Of a stretch of DNA of 64,000 bases, positions 1 through 12,270 are shown piece by piece. Position numbers and translations under genes: made by a program. This DNA comes from Limnanthes douglasii subsp. nivea (Eukaryota; Streptophyta; Magnoliopsida; Brassicales; Limnanthaceae). The notes beneath the pieces are model-generated. The model made no database searches. It saw nothing but the letters and a program-made list of their open reading frames with translations, and was not told the origin of the DNA. Where the stretch lies: positions 336,759,215 to 336,823,214 of the forward strand of contig JAUPFV010000002.1 in NCBI GenBank assembly GCA_036936605.1, written 5' to 3'. Position 1 is the stretch's first letter, and every line of letters begins with the position of its first letter.

Positions 1-420
1 TTCATGTCAAATCAGATCAAAAGAAAAAAAAAAGCAAAAAAACAAAAGTGAAATCAAAGACACAATTGTTAACGGAGTTCAGCAAATTATGCCTACGTCT
101 CCGGACCTGCTGCCGATCGATTTTATTAGGAAGACACAGTGACTCTGCCGTTTTTCGATACATACACAAAAACCCTAGCTCTAGGTTTTGTACAGACTGT
201 AACACTTAAAAAGGGAAAAATATTACAGTCCTTAATATGTAATTTATAACCCCCTAAAATTACACTGTCTTTTCAATTCACTCCAGTTCTCTTTAATGTG
301 TTTAGCACTTGCCTCATCTCCACTGTCTTCCACTGTCTTTTCATCTAGCATCTCTTCTATCAAGTGATGGCAAGCACTGGCTTCATTGGAAATGCAGATA
401 AGTTCAGAAAGAAATAACAG
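1..420. other. Stretch without a supported gene at window start
   Basis: No open frame here resembles a protein family I recognise. An AAACCCTA box (about 168-178) lies in a mildly GC-enriched patch (about 90-180). Such boxes are common in promoters and leaders of plant translation-related genes, so the edge of a host gene leader or its remnant is possible. No splice-consistent coding path was found. Confidence 0.3.
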
Positions 421-590
421 ATCCAACATTAGTTGGTCCCAATTAAAATGTTTCTACACTAGTTGGTCAATTATAAAAGATCCAGCATTAGTTGGTCACA
501 ATAAAAAGATTCCAACACTAATTGGTCAATGTAGAGGATCCAATATTAGTTGTTCATAATTAAAAGGTTCCAACATTAGTTAGTCAGGTT
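421..590. repeat. Six-unit minisatellite, about 29-30 bp period
   Basis: The word TTAGTTGGTC and close variants recur at about 431, 461, 490, 521, 548 and 578, joined by AATTAAAA-like spacers with GATCCA or TTCCAA. Spacing is 27-31 bp. The units differ by several substitutions each, so the array is old. Confidence 0.8.
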
Positions 591-2940
591 CGAAGGAATG
601 TTGGTACGGTCTGAATTTTATTTCGGTGAACAAATTGAGATTAATTACCCTCAACTAGGAAGACTCCAACTACTCTATTACTAAATACTATTTTTTTAAT
701 ATTAGAAGTAAAAAAAACAATTAATATTAATACATTCCAGAGACTTTTACAAAATACCTTAGTAAAAAAGAAATAATTCATATTAATATACTCTGAAGAC
801 TATTACAAAACATTTTAGGTATACCAGGGACTTTGAAAAATGATAATACAGAAAAGATGTTAAATTTTTTCCTTGGGACTTTTCGGCTGCTGATCATGCT
901 CGAAACTTCCAAAGAGGGTAATCCAACATCTACCATTTTTATTTTTTTACCTTTGTCCTCGAGAGCCTTCTCTTCACCTTTATTTTGGATTTATACTTCC
1001 CTCTCATCATCACCTTTGGACTTTCATGACAGCCCAACTGATGACCCTGCGAAAGTATGCTCTTCGCCTTCATTGCCAATTGCAGCGAATTGCTTCCGGA
1101 GGTTGGCAGTCTATTTTAAGGCCACTCTATCTGTGGCACTTGAGAGACAAAAAAAATTTCGGCGACATTAATATCGTCTCTAACTGATTACTCCAGGGGT
1201 GCATCTAGAGATGTTAAGGTATATTTTATTTTTTATAACAAACATTATGGCTTTCCTCACATGGGATTTGTCTTCTGTATACAAGGACCTCATTGAGATA
1301 TAGCGTAATTGATGTATATTACTAGTGTCTCTTTAGGAATAACTCAACCTATGACAGTCAGATTTCTCAAATGAAGACTGAGTGTTCAATGATGGAGGAT
1401 TACCTACTATGGAGCGCATATTGTATGGATACTTTCCTTCGTAGTTAAAGGTCTGAATGATGAGTTAGGGCATTAGGGTTCCTAAAAGCCCAACATATCT
1501 TTTGCCTTCTCTCTTTGCTTCGACTTTATCAAACAGACACAACCAATCGGTTAGGGTATTAGCAACCTGAAATATGTAACATATAAGAAATCACTGGAGA
1601 AATGTATTATGGTGGGTATTTGACTGAAATTTGACGGTTTACGATGGCTAAAGCTAAAAGTTTTTCTCTTTATCTCTAGAAATTGTTAAGGTGTAAAGTG
1701 ATATTGCAAAGAGGTAGGCATATTTATAGACAGTAGTATGAAATCTCATTGGTTGTCTCACAGGCCCAATGAATGTGAGCTTGGGGAAGTAGAAAGGTAT
1801 TCTCCAACGATTATTTTCTTAGATAAGTAGAATTGTTTCAAAAAACTTCACAGGCTTTGTTGTTTATAACGTAGGTCATGGTTCAAATGCTTTTATGATA
1901 CATGTGCAAGAGTAGAATTACATATATTTATCTCCACATATATAGTGAATGGAAGCCAAGGTATCCAACCTTAAGATACTCGGGTAAAGCTCAAAGCGCA
2001 CAAACAAGTATATCTGAAGAGACTTAATGATCATTTAATGATAACCATCATTGATGTGTTTGGATCAATGAATGTTACTGAGAATAAAAATTGTCCGCCC
2101 GATTATTACAAAGCCATTATGATGGAGGTGGATATTCGAAACTTAATCGACGACTGCTAGAACACGATAAGAGAAACAAAACAATATATTTAAACTCTAA
2201 TCCTAGGTTAGAGGGAGAGAAAAAGACTTAAAGCATATAGAAGTGCTCGAAAACCTACAAAAATTACATATTGTTATTAGCGTAATAAAATAAAACACAG
2301 CACAATTACAAAGTGATTGGATATGTTTAAGTATATTAAATAAATAAATAAAAAATATATAAAATGTTGAAAAATATAAAAACCTATAAATCAGGCCCTA
2401 AATTCTTCTGAAAGTCAATGGGCTTCTCCACGCGTTCGATTTGAGTAGTCGCAACACCTAATTCTGATACATGAGTCCCAAATAATGCCCGTTTCTATTT
2501 GTCCAAAAGGACCATATAGTCGTGGGCATGTGCTACTACATCATATTCCAAGTTTAAATCTTTCCTAAAGTCCTTCGCAAGGACTATGAGGATACTCATA
2601 ATAACCGAATAATTCAAACCGCGAGTCGGACCAATAAGTTATTATACCAAAATTCACTTTATGGTGTTGATGTAATAAATTATACTATTAGGAGTATTTT
2701 ATGTATTAATGGGGTTTCATAATATGGGTTTGGATTATCCAAACGGGCCAATAGACCACGTAAGCTTATTTGAAAAGCCTTGTTTTAGGATTTAGGTTTA
2801 TTGATCACAATATTTACACTCTAAACTAATTTCATAAGACTGTATCTCTCTATAATTAATACTCAAACAGCTCAGTTATCTCTATAAACAAGATCTAAGT
2901 TTATTTATTTCATTTATAATGAAAATACCTCTTGGAAGTC
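591..2940. other. AT-rich sequence, no recognisable gene
   Basis: A plus-strand frame of 112 codons (833-1171) is serine- and phenylalanine-rich and has no recognisable motif. The rest holds only short frames. Parts could be very old transposon debris, but I cannot assign them. Confidence 0.4.
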
Positions 2941-3250
2941 TCTGACACCATTAAATGTAACCCAGGAAGATACACTTGGATGAATGAAACTTGAATTATT
3001 ATGATTAATAGGGTCTCAAACAAGGAAAACAAGTACAACCAAAGGGTTTTGAGGCTATATAGTTTGGTTTCTTTTTATAGAGTGTTTTATATGGAGATAG
3101 GTTGTTTAATACACGTGTAGGGTGATTATTTATTAGATAACTGGAAGTATAAATTATTATACCCAATAATTATAAGTTAGATTAGCTTGAGCCAGTAAAG
3201 TCAATCATGTCTCAACTACGTGTTTATATTTTCTTTTAACCCTTCTATTT
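2941..3250 (-). other. Possible copia LTR edge with a weak primer-binding site
   Basis: On the minus strand, 2941-2953 reads TGGTGTCAGAGA, about three mismatches from the initiator tRNA-Met primer site TGGTATCAGAGC used by plant copia elements. The sequence immediately to the right would then be a 5' LTR. No second LTR copy was found in the window, so this is tentative. Confidence 0.2.
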
Positions 3251-3279
3251 TTTGTTGTGTGTAACGACAAAACTGGTTG

Positions 3280-4640
3280 ATATTATCCCCTCTCTAATCC
3301 GATTAGACAAGCTTAATAGACGTTTCAAACTGGTTTTCACTAAAATGTTAAATTCTTTGAATGTCGGTAAGGCATGACATTTCTATTTGAGAAGGTAGAT
3401 CCATGTGAAGGTAGAATGTTCATCTATGAATAAAATATATTATTTAAACCCTATTTGAGATAAAATAAGAGAATATCCCCATATATTTCTGTGGATGATG
3501 TCTAATATATTATTAGCATGACAATTCTAAGTATGATAAGATAGAATGTGAGACTTGTCCATCTCGCAAGCATCAGGTTCATTTCTTAAATCAGTATGCA
3601 AATTACATTTCTTTAAAAAAAATTGAACGAGAATTGTGTGATAGACGACTAAACTTCTTATGTTATAAATCTTTTTAGGAAATTAGAAAGACTACTATAA
3701 CAGACTTTCGGAAACACATACTCTACATGAAATGACTTTCTTGAACTTTAGGAGACTCTAGCTTGAAACCTAGTGACATAGGGCATCCTTTTACATGTAG
3801 AGACCATTATCAGATGTCCTTATAAGAAGAACACTACATGTTAGTTTATCCTTCACAAAACAACAATTATTATGAAACTTAACAAATACAAGTTTATGGT
3901 TAGTGAACTTACCTATATGTAAGATAGCTAGTCTTTCACCACTAACAACTATAATATTATGAGTACTTGAATACTTAACCTTCTAAGTTATAACGTTGGC
4001 TTGTGACATGGTAAATAGCATCAGTGTCAGCAAACGAGACTTATTCCCTTGCTAGATCTTGATGAAAAGATAAACTCCTTGATCTACATCACTTCCTAGA
4101 CTGCTCATTTGGGGTGGAGAGGGATCATCCCTAAAGAAAGAAACTGGAGCCAAATACTTGTACTTGCTATAATTTTTCCAATTAGCTTTGTTAGGTGAAA
4201 ATCTACCCCTTGTGTCCAAAGATTTTCTCTTTTCTCTATAATTATTAGGGTAGTTGTTAGGGTGCATGTTCTTTCCTCTAAAGTATCTTTCCTTGCCTTT
4301 TGAATTGGCTATTTTGGTTTTTTATGTTGTTGTTATTATCGTGTTCTCTGTTGTCTCCTTTGTGTATGGTAAATTTAGCATAAGTCATGCCTATGTTGGT
4401 CATAGAGTTTTGCAGACCGGTTAGTTGTTTCACTCTATTTTCAAAGGTAAGCAAGAAAGTCTATCAATCACTTAGTTGATGATTTTTTTGTCTCTCAAGA
4501 TAACCACTTTATGAATGTATCAAAGTTAAAATCAGCTAGGTCTTGACTGACAAGGTCATGAGCAGATACTAAACAACATGTTAGCTCTATGTTATCCTTG
4601 ATTTAGTCTGTGAACTAGACACATTGCTTGATGGTCTTTA
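3280..4640 (-). pseudogene. Ty1/copia remnant: gag end to integrase core
   Basis: Read on the minus strand from about 4640 down, the sequence contains a gag tail with asparagine-rich and basic stretches, a protease-side motif like DAIYHVTS (near 4010), a GAG-pre-integrase motif ending GLYM (near 3800), then an integrase catalytic-core segment with YILFIDEHS and FTWIYLLK (about 3370-3440). Fragments fall in different frames with many stops. The first catalytic acidic residue of the integrase appears replaced in IHRNIWG. No RT was found with it. It joins the gag fragment at 5035-5255 across an inserted foldback element. The family is certain; the exact ends are not. Confidence 0.7.
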
Positions 4641-4643
4641 AAC

Positions 4644-5029
4644 ACTAATTAGTTCATTGACTATCACTTTCGTGCCCGATAGTCCCTCGATTAAAAAAAA
4701 TCCAGATTTAGTCTTTTGATTATCCATTTTTGTGACATATAGTACCTCGACTACAAAACACCTGGTTTTAATCCTTTGACTATATATTTTGGATAAAGTT
4801 AGTTATATGTACATGTTTATTTAAGTGGCTAACTTTATCAAAAGCATATAGTTAGAGGACTAAGTTTATTGAAAATGGATAGTTGATAGACTATTTGTCA
4901 CAAAAATAGATAGTCAATACACACGATAGACTAACTTTATCCAAAATAGATATTTAATGGACTAAATATAGGCTTTTTTTAGTCGATGGACTATCTGTCA
5001 TGAAAATGGATAATTAGAGGACTAGTTAT
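4644..5029. mobile_element. Foldback/MITE-like element with long inverted arms
   Basis: The left arm (about 4644-4710) and the reverse complement of the right arm (about 4960-5029) match over roughly 60-65 bp, sharing blocks such as GATAGTCC, TCGA and CCATTTT. Internal copies of GGACTA...GATAG continue the symmetry toward the centre. It has no coding capacity. It interrupts a copia gag frame: gag motifs occur on both sides. No clear target duplication was identified, so the superfamily is unassigned. Confidence 0.65.
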
Positions 5030-5034
5030 CGTTC

Positions 5035-5255
5035 AGAGCCTTACTTGCAACATTTTATGGGTTTTCGGAAAATATCTTCCTCTATCAGTTGAGCTGATAC
5101 TTTCGGGCTCATAGTGGAGAAAACCACCCAAGAATTAGTTGGTCTTTTGGCATCCACTCTTCATACTATGTATTTTCTGAAATGTTTCCTTGAGCATCAA
5201 CTACGAGTTTAGCTAGTCTGTTCTCTTTGACCATATGAAGAACCATGATCGCCTA
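5035..5255 (-). pseudogene. Ty1/copia gag N-terminal fragment
   Basis: The minus strand encodes a UBN2-type copia gag segment. Recognisable pieces include MVLHMVKENRLAKL, YEEWMPKDQLILGW and an ENP-like motif, interrupted by several stops and shifts. It lies on the other side of the 4644-5029 inverted-repeat element from the rest of this gag and belongs to the same remnant. It is too damaged to encode a protein. Confidence 0.6.
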
Positions 5256-7834
5256 TAAGAGAAAATTACTTTTGTTAAGTCTTATATTATTTATATTTGT
5301 TATATGTATTGAATTTAATAAATGTTGATTTTTCGGTCTCGTGGGTTCAAAGTGGCCAAAACAATGTGTAAGCCTGATAGAGTGAATACACATGGGATTT
5401 TATAGCTTTAGAGCACACTGTTTCGAGTTCCACGAGTTAAAAGAATCTAGTTTCATGTAATTCACTTAACTTATTGTACTTTTTCTCTTAGAAACCTTAG
5501 TTATCACCAAACCTGCATCTTCAGCCCTCTATTTTCCTCCTGCTAAATTTTTCTTCAACCCAAACTTTGTAGTATTATTCACAAAATAAAATCTCACTTC
5601 CTCTGTCAAATATGGGAAAATTTAATTAATCTTGAAACAAGAGAAGAAAAAAATACCAAACCTAAATAACGATGAGATATCATTTCTCAAATTAAATTAA
5701 TTGAGTAAAATTCCTCGTAAGTAAACATGAGTTTATTTTTAATTTTTTTTTTCATTTCATAGGTTCACTTATGAATCATAAAATAAATCTCACGATTCTA
5801 GGAAGGAATCCCTAGCTTACACGCATTGCACATCGATTTCACAAATCTCTACCCAATTCTGAAACCCTTAATGGTCATTTCTTTTCTCCCTGCAAAAAAC
5901 ATTAAAGCAACCTCTCTAAAAAAACCCAAATGTCGCCACACCAAGTGGCAAATATAATATTAGAGAACGTGGAGTATTCATCTGTTGATATTCCAAAAAT
6001 CCCTAATCCTCTTCTTGAATAACATTCGTAGATAATTTTAGCACCAAAACTTATAGAGCTAAATGGAAGAGAAACATCTATAGAAAACCCTAGCGTCGCT
6101 ATTCCTAAAACCAAACATAACTGAAACCTTTGTAGAAAACCCTAGAGCCACCAGGTTGTGTTTCTATTTTCTTTTCTCATTTCCAATGGGATGACCCACA
6201 TAAGGAAATACTACATTCTCCTTTAAAAATTAAAATATCCTTACATCAACATTAGTGGGTGTACTCCCGTCATAGATTGTTTAAAAATTGGAACGAATGT
6301 GTTTCGTTCACAGACTAAAATTAAGTGGGTGTGCATTCAATTATATTTTAAACAAAATTAAACTATAACAGTAGTGGCTCCTTCCTACTAGTTCAAGACT
6401 TAAATTAAATAATGATGCATTTTCTTCTCAATATGTGGAAGCCATAGTTAGTGTTATTATTAGAGACTCTAGAGGTGAAATCGAAACTGTAATTGAAAGG
6501 ATCTACGGCAAACCAATTCTCATCATTGCAAAAAGCAGAGCTCTCGTGAATTGCCTTATTCTATGCCACTAAATAGAAATCATAAATCTCCCTCGAAAAA
6601 TTTTACGACAAATTTGAAACATTATATTTTTGGTGGTATAATTAAACTATCTATTGGAACGGATCAACCGTCTATCCAGTTTAAGGTTTTTTCCAAGTTA
6701 TGTGCTGGAGCTTTTGTGATACAATGGGTCGACTGTGGTATAAATAGGGAAGGTCGGTGTCTCTTTCGTCTCGACACCAAACTCTAATTTTGTTTTAGTG
6801 CAAAAAGAAAACGATCAAGTTATAATAGTATACTTTTAAATAATGACAAAATAAACAATTTAGAAAAAATAATATTAAAACCATTTAAAAAACAATGTTA
6901 TAATTAAAAATTATACAAGAAAATCACGATCTAAATTAGATTAATAAAAAATAAAATTGAACCACACGTAAAAATATATCATGCATCGAAGGTACAATGA
7001 TGCGAAATATTTCATTTTTGTTAAAATACTATAAACTCTAACCATATATGCGACTCTGTATTAGTGCTTGGATGTTACAATCACTTAAATAGTCATAGAA
7101 AGACTTGTTTTATCAACTGGTCACCTCTCTTGCATCTACACTAAAGCTAAACATTAACAACTATTGCTCTATAAATGGTGAGTCAAATGGAGGTGCCATA
7201 ATTAGATATCACAAGGGCGATATTATCTAAACTTCTGGAAGTCTATATGGGAAACATACCCCAATAATAGCAGAAATTCGAGCACTTTTTTGACGGTTTT
7301 CTTTTATGCTCAAAATTGAAACTTATTAACATAATCATTGAGTATGATTCAAATAATCTACTAACTATATTGATCAATCAAAATGTACTGTGGTTCATAT
7401 TACCTATACTTAATTGCTGCAGGAAATTGATATCAACAATCATGTTAATGACCCACATTTACAGTGAAAAAACTCAGTCACAGACTGACTAACTAAGTGG
7501 ACTCGTAAGTGCTAGTTCAAAATGGACATAAAGGTAAAAAATATTTCTAATCAGCTCCGAGCCATTGCGTTATTGGATAGTCTAGAAATCATATTCTTTC
7601 AAGATCTGTCTTAAGCAATGCTGTTGAGTATATCTTTTCCTATATTAAATATAAAATTAAGACAAACTAATTTTTTTGCACCAACAAACTTATTTGGAGG
7701 CAATTTCATATGACAAAATTATAATGCAGGTTAAAAACAGAGCTATCTTTTGTGGGAAAGTAGCATAAACGGAATCGTCATCCAATCACAAAGAGGATTC
7801 AAGGTCTCTATCCATGGAATCGTAGATCTATTCC
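5256..7834. other. AT-rich intergenic stretch
   Basis: Two AAACCCTA boxes (6084-6092 and 6136-6146) sit in a short patch with slightly higher GC. Open frames at 5902-6114 (minus) and 6551-6787 (plus) show no domain I recognise. No tRNA, LTR pair or transposon protein was found. Confidence 0.4.
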
Positions 7835-7994
7835 TTTCATTCAGCTCATTATTCCAGCATGAGTGTTAACACACATAAAGCAATAAAAGAAGATAATTAA
7901 AAAAATAGAAAGATTTCATTCAGCTCATTATTCCAGCACGAGTGTTACCACACATAAAGCAATAAAAGAAGATAATTAAAAAAAAATAGAAAGA
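7835..7994. repeat. Tandem duplication, 79-bp unit, two copies
   Basis: The block beginning TTTCATTCAGCTC occurs at 7835 and 7914. The copies differ at a few positions (for example ATGAG/ACGAG and AACAC/ACCAC). It lies next to the decayed gene fragment at 8040-8940. Confidence 0.9.
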
Positions 7995-8039
7995 TCTTAA
8001 GAACCAATAAAAAAAGCATCGAGAAGTAAATATCTGGAT

Positions 8040-8940
8040 AGATTACTGGATCCTTCTAATCATCAGCTCTTTATGCTATTTCGAGTTCTCTTTCTTCATC
8101 GATACACATAGCTAAATCAACTCTTTCAAATAAATAATCCAGCCTGACTTGGCATCTCTCCATTCTCCTTTTTAGTTTCCTTAATCACCTCGGTCAGCTC
8201 TATCTTCAAGCACATTCACCTCCGTTCTCCAAAAATACTCTATTAATCCAGCAACATGTGATGAGTTCTGGAGGATCTGCGAGGCATCGACCTCGTAACC
8301 AATCATAACCAATCATGAGTTCTATGTTCAGTTTAAAGTGTTTCAGAATAAATAAATGAGAGAGGAAGTCATATGTGCAAACCTTGGATGTAGACTATTC
8401 AAAAGGCAAGCTTATTCTGGATGCCATATCAGCAAAAGCACAAAAAAAGAGAAATAGCATCTACTGAAGACTTACCATGGGACCGTATTTTCACGCAAAA
8501 GACTAATATTCGAAAGACATCAAATAATCTAACATTTGAATCTCGAGAATTTGGTTCATCATTTCTCATTGAAAAAATGAATTACAAGTAGAACAAACCC
8601 ATAATTCAAGCAAAGGCATGACACTATCTTAACCTGACTCAAGGAATCGGATTTGCAACATAAGATGGAGAGTTTGAACAGACTGTACAGTAGATGCAAT
8701 TGGATTAAAGAAAATCAGCAGAGTACCTACCTCAAGTGCAACAGCACCAAGTTTCTTCCCTTGATTGATTCCATTGGAGCCTGATGATTGTGGGGCAGAA
8801 GTCTCGTTGTTCCCCAGCAAACCCAAAGACAATGATTTGAAAAAGCTTCAAGCTGTTTTCAGGATTACCCCTCAACACTGATAAGAACCGTTTTGAAGGG
8901 TTTGAACTGTTTTCAAAATAAGATCCTATTGGACGCATGA
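8040..8940 (-). pseudogene. Decayed multi-exon gene fragment, identity unknown
   Basis: Three minus-strand blocks look like former exons. Block one (about 8728-8832) encodes a segment rich in Asn, Ser and Gly, ending GKKLGAVALEV before a GTAGGT donor. Block two (about 8475-8570) stays open with DSNVRLFDVFRILVF and ends at a GTAAGT donor. Block three (about 8046-8310) encodes SQILQNSSHVAGLIEYFW, then after frame changes LTEVIKE and RCQVRLDYLFERVDL, followed by an acidic end. The charged, helix-like composition suggests a coiled-coil host protein. I do not recognise the family. Frameshifts and stops show that it is not functional. It may be a host gene remnant or a gene fragment captured by a transposon. 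Confidence 0.4.
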
Positions 8941-9215
8941 GTTTGGGATCAGGTAGTTTCTTTACTCTAGGAACGCCTTATCTTGTTTCACATAAACCCT
9001 TGAATATTGTATAGAGTTGCGAGTAATAAATAATCACCATAATGCAAAGCTCTCACAATATTCAAGGTTTTATGAGGGAAGAAAATAAGGTGAAGAGTGG
9101 AGAAACTACATGAGTAGTAGAACACAATCGACTGTGTTCGATGTTTGCTATGTCTTTCAGTATTTATAGCGACTTCAGTGGTGGTGTCACAGTCACAGAC
9201 TTAAATATTTACTGT

Positions 9216-9388
9216 GTGCTGTCACGCTTTTGAATAATATCGACAAAAATTAAATGTCCATTTTGAAAACTAAAGGAATATTAAACTTGTAACAAGAAAG
9301 AGTGCTGTCACGCTTTTGAATAATATCGACAAAAATTAAATGTCCATTTTGAAAACTAAAGGAATATTAAACTTGTAACAAGAAAGAG
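9216..9388. repeat. Perfect tandem duplication, 86-bp unit
   Basis: The block starting GTGCTGTCACGC is repeated at 9216 and 9302 with no difference that I can see across 86 bp. The identity implies a recent event, or an assembly artefact. Confidence 0.9.
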
Positions 9389-11924
9389 TATGGACCGTAT
9401 GCTAACTCAGGCCTTATGCTAAATATAATAACGGGTAACTAATTCCTTTGAATTTAGGTGGCTAACACAAGCAAGTAAATTAAATATTAAACTTGTTTTG
9501 TTTTTTCGATTTATTTGTTAATTGTTTTAAGTAATACGTTTCGTTAGATGCACATTAAAAGTAACTCGCCAATAAATGAATTGTGTAAGGACAATATGGA
9601 AATAGTTGGATCTAGCGTGATATGTATAGACGAGAATTGTTTAAACTCTCTAAGTGAAGCTTGAACCGTAACTTAGTGGTAGAGACATTTGTTGGATCCC
9701 AAAATGCGAGACAAGCTCTCATGACCGGTGCTTATTAATTCAAATGAGATCTAGGTTGAGCCAAAGCATGTAGGACCAAAACGGATGGTCTGAAACGAGT
9801 TGATCTGAAGCAGTCTCATCTGAAGCAAACTGGATCGTAACATCTTAGTTGGACGAAGCTGAGTCTTCTATTTTGTTATGTCTCATATATTAATTGGGTC
9901 TTTTATTTTGGTCTTCGTATACTAATTCGAGTTGCTATTAATTGGATATTGTGTATTACTTACGTTTCTCTATGAGGGTGCTTATATTAAGGGATTAAGA
10001 GCTATTTCACTCGTTGATTAATCAACTTTAATCTTGAGCGTCTAATGAAGAATTATGTTTTTTCATAAACATGTGATAAAAGAAGATATGTAATTGATGT
10101 GATGCGACGACGAGTTGTCGTGAGCAACATATTTCATGAGTGAGTGAAATAACTCTAGGTCTTTTGAAAGATAAGTGAGGTGAGAGATAAACACTAAAGA
10201 AAATATTATGTGAATCAAGTTATCTTTTGTAACAAAGAGTGATTTAATCATTTGTGTTTCATAGTCTCTTCGTAACCAACTCGTTTATAAAATAATGTTA
10301 GTTTCCCGTGGATGTAGGACTTTTTCACAATCTGAACCATGTTAAATATGTTTTGTGTGCTTGGTTTTATTACGCTTGTTTTATTTGTTGCTAACTCTTG
10401 AACATATTAAATCATTTTTTATGAAGGATTGACAATCGCACTTTGGTTCTTTACTTCGGAAGAACGGTGGTTTCCCTAACAATGTCAACTCTGTTAGTAA
10501 ATTGCTTTGTAGGCCAAATCCTAACAAATCAAACGGATTTTACAGATATGTGATCAGATCGTTAACAACTCGAGTAGTTGTTGAGTATTTTGCATATCTT
10601 TTATTAAGTATTTGTAACAAGACCTAATTTTACTTCTCGTGTTACTTCCAAATAAACTCGAAGTTGAACTAAAATTATTTTTCCAGTATCCAAATGTTAT
10701 ACATCAATACAAATATATTTTAATATCATCATAATACATCTTGTTATCATGAGAATCTATAATTTTAATACCATCATAAAAATGCTCAACATAATGATGA
10801 AAGAAATTTATTTTGAGAGAAATATATAAAATACACCTAATAGTGAGATAGTATGAAAATAGTTAAGAAATTGGTTTTCCATCATGGGCACTATTTTTCA
10901 ACATACATATTTATCCCTACTTATATGTAAATGCATGGAAATATTGACAACACATTCAAAGGTTATATGAATGTTAGGAGTGTATTGTGTAAAAAGAGCA
11001 TGAGTATATTGTTTAAACATGATTAGGAAATGTATCATTTCATGAAAATATAACCAATTTTGAGTCAAAAAATGTCGGCAATAGTCCATATTCTTAGTAC
11101 TTTATATTTTATAAAAATGTGCAACATTCTCCATAAACAAGTACGCACATACAAGAAGATCGTAACTAGAGTTATATATAGTTTTGACATTCAAAAGTAT
11201 TTTTTCAAATTTCTCTTCACTAGCCTCAGTGAGTTCTTTATATTTATGTTTTCTAGCACCCAAGTTACTGACTAGTAGAACAAAATTTCTAAAAGGCTTG
11301 ATAAACTCATTCAATATCATCTTTATTTCAACATTTCTAACCAATCAAAGTATATGACATAAGATCTAGTATGAGAAAAATTCTCAAATTTCGGACTACA
11401 TTCAACTTTAAGTCTGTTAATACTATGGTGTTAGCGGATGTGTACACAAAATTTGAACAACGTTGTGTTTGAAAATTGAACAAAAAATTAATAAATCTTC
11501 TTTAAAGTACCTAATCAATATCCTTCTAAAATAAATTAAAATACATAATATCAAACTCAAAAAATATTATTATATCGCTAGTTAAACCAATTTCATATGG
11601 CTGGCATGCAATAGTATTACTAAAAAATTGTTCTTTGTTTTTAGAATTTTGGTAATAGTAATGTTTTGATAAAGCTTCGTGGGATGTGTTCGGGTGTAGG
11701 GTTGACCGCTTCCCAAATCGTTTTTTAATATATTTATCCATTAGGAAAAAATGCACTACCAATGATATATTTCATCATTTCATTCTTATATTGAATCTTA
11801 TTTAAATAACTTTATTAGTTATTAGATCCAATGTTGTTTAAACCTCATTCTCATATTAAACTTAGGATTTATTTATAATTTTTTGTTTAATTTTTCTAAA
11901 ACACTAGTGAACATCTGTTATACT
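9389..11924. other. AT-rich stretch, LTR-like pieces but no gene
   Basis: The segment around 9880-10500 has LTR-like features (a TATATTAAGG-type TATA region and polypyrimidine tracts), but no second copy or target duplication was found. Opposing frames at 11060-11344 are low-complexity and show no motif. Confidence 0.3.
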
Positions 11925-12270
11925 GGACGGCTACCTGCTTCACACCAGACATCTACCCAGTTACATCGAACGAGTACCATTTGAAATGACTGGAACCCGT
12001 CTGGCTAACCGTTAAAAAACCTAGCCGTGTTTTAGACGTTATACCAAACGTGTGCATGTTTAACATGATGGGTACACATCTTGCTAACGACTAGAAAACG
12101 GGTAGTTTTTATAGCCCTTACACTAGACAGGTACCCATCATTTTATACGGGTACCTGTTTGGTGTAACAGTTAAAAAAACTAGTTTTTTCTGTCCATTGG
12201 CGAAACGGGTGTCTGTTACATAAGACATGCATCCACTTCACCAACGACTAGAAAATAGTTAGGTTGTTTT
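11925..12270. repeat. Degenerate minisatellite, units of about 79 bp
   Basis: A block of the form GCTAACCGTTAAAAAAC or its variants recurs at 12004, 12083, 12164 and 12241, so units are 77-81 bp. Between these blocks, ACGGGTACC-like and ACACCAGACA-like words also repeat. The units are strongly diverged. Confidence 0.7.

Noticed and set aside
833..1171. 112-codon plus-strand frame as a gene
   Set aside because: No domain, biased Ser/Phe composition, no supporting splice or promoter context.
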